A stretch of 64,000 bases of DNA from OLB9 sp041392785 (lineage in GTDB: Bacteria; Bacteroidota; Bacteroidia; Chitinophagales; Saprospiraceae), in assembly GCA_041392785.1 (NCBI GenBank), contig JAWKLK010000001.1, positions 1-64,000 of the forward strand, given 5' to 3'. The notes under the pieces are model-generated. The model had not been told where the DNA came from and made no database searches. It saw only the letters and a program-made list of their open reading frames with translations. Every line of letters begins with the position of its first letter. The stretch's first letter is position 1. This document shows positions 57,438 to 64,000 of the stretch, piece by piece. The position numbers and the translations under genes were made by a program.

Positions 57438-58154
57438 ATGGCGGACTCGTCTGGAGTTTTATATTTAATACCTTGTCCAATAGCAGAGGATGGTTTATCA
57501 ACTTTACCGTCAGCTACTATTGATGTGGCAAGAAAATTGGAGTTTTTTATAGTTGAAAGAGCAAAATCTGCGAGACAATTTCTAAAAAAAATTGGTCACC
57601 CATTACCTATGGCCCAAATACACATGCATGAAATTGCAAGTGTCCAGATCGAAAATATTGATTTCCTTTTTCATCTCACATTAGGAAAGTCTATGGGTGT
57701 ACTCTCAGAAGCTGGAAATCCATGCATTGCAGATCCAGGAAATATTGCCGTCCAATATGCTCACTCCAAAGGCATAAAAGTAGTCCCATTGGTAGGTCCA
57801 TCATCCATATTATTGGCATTGATAGCAAGTGGCTTTAATGGACAAAATTTTAGTTTTTCCGGCTATCTTTCTAATAAAAAACCAGAACTCAAAATACAAT
57901 TGAAGAAACTGGAATCGATAGTGGAACAAACCAGTCAGACACAAATTTTTATGGAAACTCCCTATCGGGTACCTTTTATCTTAGAAGGTTTGCTTACTAC
58001 ATTAAAGCCAAACACAAGACTTTGTATAGCTGGAGATGTCACTGGTGAAGGTGAAATAATCCAACAAAAAACCATAGCAAAATGGAAAATTGATGGATTT
58101 GAAAGGTTTATTAAGAAACCTTGTATTTTTATTTTGGGAAAAGAAACTTTTTAA
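57438..58154 (+). CDS. Tetrapyrrole-methylase-fold SAM methyltransferase (RsmI-like paralogue)
   Basis: 238 residues of the RsmI/tetrapyrrole methylase fold: LYLIPCPIAEDGLSTLP in place of the RsmI LYIVPTPIGNL, then MGVLSEAGNPCIADPGNIAV and VVPLVGPSSILLALIASG, and the FMETPYR strand. It differs from the true RsmI in this window (59876-60568): the N-terminal substrate region is changed and the C-terminal domain is shorter. It probably methylates another RNA or small molecule; the target is unknown. It begins 1 nt after the fadD stop. Confidence 0.85.
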   Translation: MADSSGVLYLIPCPIAEDGLSTLPSATIDVARKLEFFIVERAKSARQFLKKIGHPLPMAQIHMHEIASVQIENIDFLFHLTLGKSMGVLSEAGNPCIADPGNIAVQYAHSKGIKVVPLVGPSSILLALIASGFNGQNFSFSGYLSNKKPELKIQLKKLESIVEQTSQTQIFMETPYRVPFILEGLLTTLKPNTRLCIAGDVTGEGEIIQQKTIAKWKIDGFERFIKKPCIFILGKETF

Positions 58155-58220
58155 CCATTTTAAAGGTTTAATTTAATAATTCTTAATATTTTTTTTTGCT
58201 CAACTTAAACTTTAATTGAT

Positions 58221-58640
58221 ATGATGAACCAAGAGGTACGAAAGATTATGACAGAAAATCCTGTTGTAGCTACTCCAAATCAATCTTTAGATGATGTGGC
58301 GCAAGTTTTCTTAGATACCAATTGGCAACAATTGCCAGTTGTAGAAAACAATCAACTCATAGGCTTAGTGACTGCTTTTGACCTTTGGAAAGCACAGAGA
58401 AGAGGTGACAATGTTTCAACGGTAAAAGATATTATGACCACAAATGTCGTAAAAATCACACCTGTTGACAAAGTTGGCACAGCTGCGGAATTGTTTGCTG
58501 ATAGAAGATTCAAAACACTTCCAGTTGTAAATCTTAATAATGAACTGAAAGGTGTTGTGACAGCTTTTGATGTAATAAGATCAGCCTTTAATGAAGAATA
58601 TCCACAACCAATCCTTTATAAAAAAGAATTCGGAGGATAA
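58221..58640 (+). CDS. CBS-domain pair protein
   Basis: 139 residues made almost wholly of two CBS domains: VRKIMTENPVVATPNQSLDDVAQVFLDTNWQQLPVVENNQLIGLVTAFDLWK and VKDIMTTNVVKITPVDKVGTAAELFADRRFKTLPVVNLNNELKGVVTAFDVIR. Such stand-alone pairs bind adenine nucleotides and regulate partner proteins; the partner is not evident here. Convergent with the M16 peptidase gene with no intergenic gap. Confidence 0.92.
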   Translation: MMNQEVRKIMTENPVVATPNQSLDDVAQVFLDTNWQQLPVVENNQLIGLVTAFDLWKAQRRGDNVSTVKDIMTTNVVKITPVDKVGTAAELFADRRFKTLPVVNLNNELKGVVTAFDVIRSAFNEEYPQPILYKKEFGG

Positions 58641-59879
58641 TCAAGTTATTTTTAGATAACACAATTCATTACAATTTTCATCAGTAAATAGCTCTTGTGC
58701 TGTTTGTTGAATATCTTCTTTTGTGAGTTTAAAGTATTTTTCTATTTCAGTATTGATCAAGTTTGCTTCAGCAGTAATTTCATAGTAGCCTAATGATATT
58801 GCCTTGTTCAGAATATTCACTTCAGAAAAAGCTATACTAGTTTCTACCGTATTTTTAAGTTTTTGCAATTCCTGGTCTGTGATCCCATCTTGTTTTAAAA
58901 TTTCTATTTCAAGCATGATAGCATTTCTTGCTGTATCCATGTCTACACCTGGATTGAGATGTCCTTCTAAAACTATTAATCCAGGATCAATAGTACCAGA
59001 AACAAAGGCATCTATGATATTGAACATTTGTTTTTCTTTAAAAAGTCTTTTGTAAAATCTAGATGATCTCCCTGATGCGAGAATATCTGATATAAAATCA
59101 GCAGCATAAAATTGATCTGCGTATCGGCTATCCATGTGATATGCCCTGAAGATGGCGTCATGAGGCACATTTGCATACAATATTTTCTCATTAAAAGTTG
59201 ATTGTTTCGGCTCGGAAGGAATGGTATTAGAATTATCTTTACCTCTTGGGATTTCACCAAAATAATTTTCAACCAATCTCATAGTTTTGTCTACATCCAC
59301 ATTTCCCGATATACTTAGTACTGCATTATTTGGTCTATAATACGTATAAAAAAAGTCCTTTACATCAAGCAAGGTGATTTCTTTTATATGAGATATTTCT
59401 TGACCAATCGTTGGCCACTTGTATGGATGTGTTTTATATGCCATCTGGCCTAAATGATGCCATACATCACCGTATGGTTCTTCAAGACAAGTCTCCCTGA
59501 ACTCTTCAATAACCACTTTTTTCTGGACTTTCAATGATTTCTCTGAAAAGTCCAACTCTCTCATTCTATCTGATTCAAGCCAAAATGCAGTTTCTATGTT
59601 TTGGGCAGGAAGAATGTCATAATAATTGGTCAAATCTGAATTGGTAGACGCATTATTATCTCCTCCTGCAAATTGTAGAGGAAGATCAAAGGAAGGAATC
59701 GCTTTGGTTCCTCCAAACATTAGATGTTCAAACAAGTGCGCAAACCCTGTTTTCATAGGGTTTTCCAGTTTGGATCCCACATTATACACAATATTTACAG
59801 CACATAAAGCCGTGGTTGCATCTCTATTTATCACAACTCTCAGACCATTTGAGAGCGTATGTTTTTCAAATTGAATCAT
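58641..59879 (-). CDS. M16-family zinc peptidase
   Basis: A 412-residue single-unit M16B protease. The inverted zinc motif HLFEH is in KTGFAHLFEHLMFGGTKAI, and the third zinc ligand is in the KVVIEEFRETCLEEPYGD helix about 75 residues later. The second half is the structural M16 domain. There is no signal peptide, so a cytoplasmic location is likely, and no paired second subunit is adjacent. The reading frame overlaps rsmI by 4 nt, so the two are probably co-translated. Confidence 0.93.
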   Translation of the reverse strand: MIQFEKHTLSNGLRVVINRDATTALCAVNIVYNVGSKLENPMKTGFAHLFEHLMFGGTKAIPSFDLPLQFAGGDNNASTNSDLTNYYDILPAQNIETAFWLESDRMRELDFSEKSLKVQKKVVIEEFRETCLEEPYGDVWHHLGQMAYKTHPYKWPTIGQEISHIKEITLLDVKDFFYTYYRPNNAVLSISGNVDVDKTMRLVENYFGEIPRGKDNSNTIPSEPKQSTFNEKILYANVPHDAIFRAYHMDSRYADQFYAADFISDILASGRSSRFYKRLFKEKQMFNIIDAFVSGTIDPGLIVLEGHLNPGVDMDTARNAIMLEIEILKQDGITDQELQKLKNTVETSIAFSEVNILNKAISLGYYEITAEANLINTEIEKYFKLTKEDIQQTAQELFTDENCNELCYLKIT

Positions 59880-60568
59880 TCTGGTTTTTCTGTTTTCTTA
59901 GTGTCTTGTTTAGCATCAATGACCACAACAATTTCTCCTTTAGGCTGATGATTCTGATAATGCTTCAATAATTCTGTAGAACTGTCAGTTCTAATATCTT
60001 CGAAATGCTTACTAATCTCTCTAGCAACACAAACCTTTCTGTCTGCGCCGAGATACAAACATATTTCTTCAAGACATTTCACTAATCTATAAGGGGATTC
60101 ATACAAAACTATAGTCAAATCGAGGTTAGAAAGAAATTTCCATTTAGTTTGCCTCCCTTTTTTGTGTGGCAAAAAACCTTCAAAATGAAACCTATCACAG
60201 GAAAGACCCGAAGAAACTAATGCCGGTACAAATGCCGTGGCCCCTGGCAAACAACTGACATCAACTCCATTTTCAAGACAAGCGCGTACCAAAAGAAAAC
60301 CAGGGTCTGAAATACCAGGAGTCCCAGCATCTGATATTAGTGCTATTTGTGTACCTGATTGCAATTTTTGAATGACAGAATTCAATGATTTATGTTCATT
60401 GAAGGCATGAAATGAACCAAGTGGAGTAGATATATCGTAATGTTTCAATAAAAAGCCACTAGTTCTAGTATCCTCAGCCAAAATTAAATCGCTCTCTTTA
60501 AGTATTCTTAAAGCCCTTAGAGTAATATCTTCCAGATTTCCTATTGGAGTAGGTACAATATATAACAT
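59876..60568 (-). CDS. rsmI: 16S rRNA (cytidine-2'-O)-methyltransferase RsmI
   Basis: Start at 60568 (MLYIVPTPIGNLEDITLRALRIL) matches the family; an in-frame Met at 60613 would add 15 odd residues. Residues: 2'-O-methylates C1402 of 16S rRNA. Motifs AEDTRTSGFLLKHY, ALISDAGTPGISDPGFLLVRAC, LPGATAFVPALVSSGL, FEGFLPHKKGRQ, YESPYRL, and VCVAREISKHFEDI. About 230 residues. It overlaps the M16 gene by 4 nt and is separated from the divergent C1 peptidase by about 250 nt. Confidence 0.95.
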   Translation of the reverse strand: MLYIVPTPIGNLEDITLRALRILKESDLILAEDTRTSGFLLKHYDISTPLGSFHAFNEHKSLNSVIQKLQSGTQIALISDAGTPGISDPGFLLVRACLENGVDVSCLPGATAFVPALVSSGLSCDRFHFEGFLPHKKGRQTKWKFLSNLDLTIVLYESPYRLVKCLEEICLYLGADRKVCVAREISKHFEDIRTDSSTELLKHYQNHQPKGEIVVVIDAKQDTKKTEKPE

Positions 60569-60820
60569 CAGGTAATGGTAAAACTTTGTCATCGCAAAGG
60601 TAATGTAAACCATCCAATTATTAATTAAGCAAAAAAATAATGTAAAATATTATGTATTGAAATTAGATATAAGCAGTAATGATTTGACAATAATTTTTCT
60701 TTGTTTATTGTAGAAATTTTACTTTTTATTACAATTTTTGTCCATTAGTCAGACGACAAAACAACAATTTGACACGTTTTGCATTATGTGATATTATTTC
60801 AAAACTTAAATTTCTTGTGG

Positions 60821-61939
60821 ATGCGTTTTTCTTCAACCATAATCATTTTCTCCTTCATTCTGTCATTCCAATCAAGCTTTGGTCAAGTTTACTCATTTAA
60901 AGATGATATCCGATTGGATGCTTTACCAGTGATATCACAAGATCGTACTGGAACATGCTGGAGTTATTCTACTACTTCTTTCTTAGAATCAGAGATAATG
61001 AGAAAAACAGGAAAGCAAATCAACCTTTCCGAAATGTATCCAGTCAGACAATCCTACCTTTTGAAAGCTGAAAATTACATTTATCGTCAAGGGAAAGCAC
61101 AATTTGATGAAGGAGCTTTGGGGCATGACATCATCAACAGTATGGAAAAATTTGGACTTATGCCAGCGGATGCTTTCACAGGATTAGAATTAGGAACAAA
61201 TACACACAATCACCGTGAGATGGTGGAGGTGATGAAGGCCGTTTTAAATGCTTATATCAAGGATCCATCTCAAAGACTTTCTAATAAATGGAAAACTGTT
61301 TTGCCTTTTATACTAGATGCCTATCTTGGCACCTATCCGAAAGAGTTTATGTTTGATGGAAACAAATATACACCCGAAACATTTAAAAAAATGACGACAT
61401 TGTCAGGATCAGATTATGTGACCTTGACATCATTTACACACGTTCCATTTTATACTAATACAATCCTTAGCATTCCTGATAATTTTTCTAATGGTTCTAT
61501 GTATAATGTCCCTCTAGAAGTTCTTACTCAAGTGGTAGATAATGCACTTGCAAATGGCTTTACTATTGCATTGGACTGCGATGTCAGCGAACCAACATTC
61601 TCTGCAAAACATGGAATTGCTGTAATTCCAGCCAACACATCAGATAGTGAAGCTATACTAAGTGAAATAAAACCTGAAATAAAAGTTGATCAATCGTATC
61701 GCCAAAATGAGTTTGAAGCATTAACCACTACTGATGATCACTTGATGCACATAGTAGGAACTGTCAAAGACCAAAAAGGAAATGTGTACTATAAAGTTAA
61801 AAATTCATGGGGTAATAATCCTGAAAGAGTGGGAAATAATGGATTTATTTATATGAGCAAACCTTATTTTCAATTAAAAACTATTTCAATATTATTACAT
61901 AGAGATGGGCTTCTGACAGAGATTAAATCAAAAATTTGA
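60821..61939 (+). CDS. Exported C1-family cysteine peptidase (bleomycin-hydrolase/PepC-like)
   Basis: Start at 60821 gives a signal peptide (MRFSSTIIIFSFILSFQSSFGQ), unlike cytoplasmic PepC; an upstream TTG at 60779 would hide it. The mature enzyme is papain-like: catalytic Cys in SQDRTGTCWSYSTTSFLESE, His in TTDDHLMHIVGTV, Asn in YKVKNSWGNNP. The NLSEMYPVRQSYL-type segment and overall length of about 370 residues resemble C1B peptidases. It likely acts in the periplasm or outside the cell. No propeptide is evident. Confidence 0.9.
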   Translation: MRFSSTIIIFSFILSFQSSFGQVYSFKDDIRLDALPVISQDRTGTCWSYSTTSFLESEIMRKTGKQINLSEMYPVRQSYLLKAENYIYRQGKAQFDEGALGHDIINSMEKFGLMPADAFTGLELGTNTHNHREMVEVMKAVLNAYIKDPSQRLSNKWKTVLPFILDAYLGTYPKEFMFDGNKYTPETFKKMTTLSGSDYVTLTSFTHVPFYTNTILSIPDNFSNGSMYNVPLEVLTQVVDNALANGFTIALDCDVSEPTFSAKHGIAVIPANTSDSEAILSEIKPEIKVDQSYRQNEFEALTTTDDHLMHIVGTVKDQKGNVYYKVKNSWGNNPERVGNNGFIYMSKPYFQLKTISILLHRDGLLTEIKSKI

Positions 61940-62065
61940 CGCATTTCCCGAATTTTTTGCTTTGATTGTCAAAAATGAGTATAGATTTGAGTGTTATTTT
62001 TGATTTGGTTGTAAAATAATATTTTAAATAACATTCAATTCACAGCCGTGTACGAAATAAATGCG

Positions 62066-62073
62066 TACTTTTG
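62066..62073 (+). promoter_or_regulatory. Putative -7 element of the DEAD-box helicase gene
   Basis: TACTTTTG at 62066-62073 matches TAnnTTTG. No clear TTG sits 20 nt upstream, so the match is only partial. It would give a leader of about 15-25 nt before the TTG start at 62096. Confidence 0.45.
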
Positions 62074-62095
62074 CGGCTTCAAATAAAATAATACA

Positions 62096-63772
62096 TTGCA
62101 GACATTTAATCAGCTAGGCTTGCGGGAAGAGATTTTGCAGGCGCTTAGCGACTTAGGATTTAGTACACCTACTGAAATACAGCTTAAATCAATACCTTCA
62201 TTAGTCACTGTGACTCCAGATTTTATTGGTTTAGCACAAACAGGAACTGGAAAAACAGCAGCATTTGGCTTGCCACTCATTCATCACTTTGATCCAAAGA
62301 TTTTATCCACATATGGCCTTATTTTAGCGCCAACACGAGAATTAGCCCAACAAATTGCCAAAGAATTTGAGAATTTTGCCAAATATATTAAAGGCTTAAG
62401 AATAGAAGTATTCTACGGAGGAACTGCTATAACAAATAATATTAGATCTTTAAAAAAATCTGTACCCCATATTATTATAGCCACACCCGGAAGACTACAA
62501 GATCTCATTGATAGGAAAGCTGTAAAACTCGACCAATTAAAATTTTTAATTTTGGACGAAGCAGATGAGATGCTTAATATGGGATTTCAAGAAGCAGTAG
62601 ACAACATACTCCAATATACACCAGAGGAGAAAGTAGTATGGTTATTTTCTGCTACTATGCCAAAAGAGATTCGCAGAATTATTGGAGAATACATGGAAAA
62701 TCCTCTCGAAGTACATATACAGGCAGAATCAAAAACCAATGTAAACATTGAGCATAAATATATCTATGTCTCAAAATCAGATAAGGGAGCTGCCTTAAAA
62801 AGAGTTTTGGATTACCTCACAGATTTTTACGGTGTGATATTCTGTAAGACTAAAATGGATACCCAAGACCTAGCTGAATACTTAGAAAACGAAGGCTACA
62901 GGGCAGAACCTTTACACGGGGATATGTCCCAAAGTCAGAGAGATGCTGTCATGGCGAAATTCAGAAGTAAAACCACGCCGATTTTAGTAGCTACTGATGT
63001 TGCAGCACGTGGAATAGATGTAGATTCTCTGACACACGTGATACATTTTTCACTACCAGAAAATCCAGAATACTACACTCACAGAAGTGGTAGGACCGCC
63101 CGTGCAGGAAAGAAAGGAGTTTCGTTAGCCATACTTACTCCATTGGAAATCAACAGATTGCGATTTTTTGAAAAAACATTAGGCATTGAAATTAAGCACA
63201 TCAAAGTGCCATTACAATCCCAGATGTACAATAAAAAATTGGAAAAATGGGCAGCCAAAGTTATGGATGTGGAGACCGCTGATCTAAGTGATGATATCAA
63301 AGAAATGGCTTATCAGGCTTTTCAATTTATGCCAAAAGAAGAATTAATTGAGAAAATTTTGGCCCTTGAGTTTAATAAATTGTATAAAAAGGTTGAAAAA
63401 GATGATTTAAATATTGCGCCTAAGACCGATTTTAAAAAATCTAAAAAAGATGGTGACAGAGGGGGTAGAAATGATAGGTTTGAAAGGAATGACAGTTCAT
63501 CACGGTTTTCTAGCAGAGAAAATAGAGCGTCAAACCCACATATGGAGCCGTTTTTCATCAATATTGGTAAAATAGATAATATTCATCCTGGCATATTGAT
63601 AGATTTATTGTCTTCACACACAGGATTGAATAAAAAACAAATAGGTAATATCGATATTTTCAGAAAGCATACTATTCTAGAAATAGATAAGAAGGTAGCT
63701 AGACGACTAGAAGAGAACAAAATATTGAAGTATAAAGGTAGAAAAGTTACCATCAAAAGAGATACAATCTAA
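62096..63772 (+). CDS. DEAD-box ATP-dependent RNA helicase
   Basis: 558 residues. Helicase core: Q-motif FSTPTEIQLKSIP, motif I AQTGTGKTAA, Ia PTRELAQQ, Ib TPGRLQDL, II DEAD (LDEADEMLNMGF), III SAT, IV-VI in GVIFCKTK, DVAARGID and HRSGRTARAGK. Linker of charged and Gly/Arg-rich sequence (about residues 440-480, DRGGRNDRFERNDSS) and a C-terminal DbpA-like RNA-binding domain (FFINIGKIDNIHPGILIDLLS). It belongs with CsdA/DbpA-type helicases of ribosome assembly or RNA decay. The start codon is TTG; no in-frame ATG is nearby. Confidence 0.95.
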   Translation: MQTFNQLGLREEILQALSDLGFSTPTEIQLKSIPSLVTVTPDFIGLAQTGTGKTAAFGLPLIHHFDPKILSTYGLILAPTRELAQQIAKEFENFAKYIKGLRIEVFYGGTAITNNIRSLKKSVPHIIIATPGRLQDLIDRKAVKLDQLKFLILDEADEMLNMGFQEAVDNILQYTPEEKVVWLFSATMPKEIRRIIGEYMENPLEVHIQAESKTNVNIEHKYIYVSKSDKGAALKRVLDYLTDFYGVIFCKTKMDTQDLAEYLENEGYRAEPLHGDMSQSQRDAVMAKFRSKTTPILVATDVAARGIDVDSLTHVIHFSLPENPEYYTHRSGRTARAGKKGVSLAILTPLEINRLRFFEKTLGIEIKHIKVPLQSQMYNKKLEKWAAKVMDVETADLSDDIKEMAYQAFQFMPKEELIEKILALEFNKLYKKVEKDDLNIAPKTDFKKSKKDGDRGGRNDRFERNDSSSRFSSRENRASNPHMEPFFINIGKIDNIHPGILIDLLSSHTGLNKKQIGNIDIFRKHTILEIDKKVARRLEENKILKYKGRKVTIKRDTI

Positions 63773-63801
63773 TAAAGTAATCCCCCAAATCAAATATATT
63801 A

Positions 63802-64000
63802 ATGGAGTCAATAAGAAATATTGCTATCATCGCACACGTAGACCACGGTAAAACGACTTTGGTTGATAAAATCATTCACGAATGTAAAGCCCTAGATGAT
63901 AGAAAAGATACAGGCGAACTCATCTTAGACAATAATGATTTGGAAAGGGAACGCGGTATCACAATTCTTTCAAAAAATGTGGCAGTCATGTTCCAAGGCG
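63802..64000 (+). CDS. typA: Ribosome-associated GTPase TypA/BipA (5' part, runs off the right edge)
   Basis: The first 66 codons are readable to the window end. MESIRNIAIIAHVDHGKTTLVDKI contains the P-loop HVDHGKTT, and the switch I region NDLERERGITILSKN matches the TypA/BipA family, which uses LERERGITI (EF-G/LepA share it less well). The start at 63802 follows the DEAD-box gene by 29 nt. The remainder is outside the window, so only the family is certain. Confidence 0.93.
   Translation, partial: MESIRNIAIIAHVDHGKTTLVDKIIHECKALDDRKDTGELILDNNDLERERGITILSKNVAVMFQG

Overview
The window looks like part of the chromosome of an AT-rich member of the Bacteroidota, most likely from the Saprospiria/Chitinophagia side. 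Three signs support this. There are very large secreted proteins with type IX secretion (T9SS) C-terminal domains, HYR/PKD-like repeats and dockerin-like segments. Promoters have the Bacteroidota layout of TTG, about 20 nt, then TAnnTTTG. Shine-Dalgarno signals are scarce. Genus cannot be named from the sequence alone.

Layout. (1) 1-11720, minus: one giant adhesin-like gene of more than 3,900 codons, running off the left edge and broken by two 1-nt frameshifts inside tandem repeats. It carries lamin-tail-like domains, 88- and 89-residue repeat arrays and a C-type lectin domain. (2) 11986-16740: a DNA ligase D, then a MarR-hmgA-hppD tyrosine/homogentisate operon with visible promoter, operator and terminator. 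(3) 16.8-23.1 kb: an island-like block with a Hen1-(RhuM/Fic)-Pnkp RNA-repair operon, flanked by unusual GC-richer, hairpin-bearing spacers, then an orphan lipoprotein. (4) 23.3-25.8 kb: a membrane adenylate cyclase split by an IS3-family element. (5) 26.0-30.7 kb: a PadR-PspC envelope-stress-like pair (the PspC gene is split at an A9 tract), two envelope proteins, and ferredoxin-IscX-KdsC. (6) 30.7-37.0 kb: a T9SS cargo with ten 50-residue repeats, alanine dehydrogenase and a DUF4403 protein. (7) 37.6-44.1 kb, minus: a second giant T9SS protein whose C-terminal half is a near copy of the left one (2.6-kb direct repeat) but is riddled with indels, preceded by a small secreted protein. (8) 44.5-55.2 kb, minus: a run of eight closely spaced housekeeping and membrane genes. 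(9) 55.4-64.0 kb: a tRNA-Asn-like gene with a badly paired acceptor stem, acyl-CoA ligase, two tetrapyrrole-methylase-fold proteins, a CBS protein, an M16 peptidase, an exported C1 peptidase, a DEAD-box helicase and the start of typA.

How the parts fit. The two giant proteins share one C-terminal stalk but present different binding modules: a C-type lectin in one and a PPC-like domain in the other. This suggests modular surface or secreted adhesins. The Hen1/Pnkp pair is a known bacterial RNA end-repair system; a RhuM/Fic protein translationally coupled between them is the most intriguing arrangement here. Several single-base frameshifts fall in homopolymers or in long repeats. They are at least partly likely to be assembly or polishing errors and should be checked against reads before calling pseudogenes.
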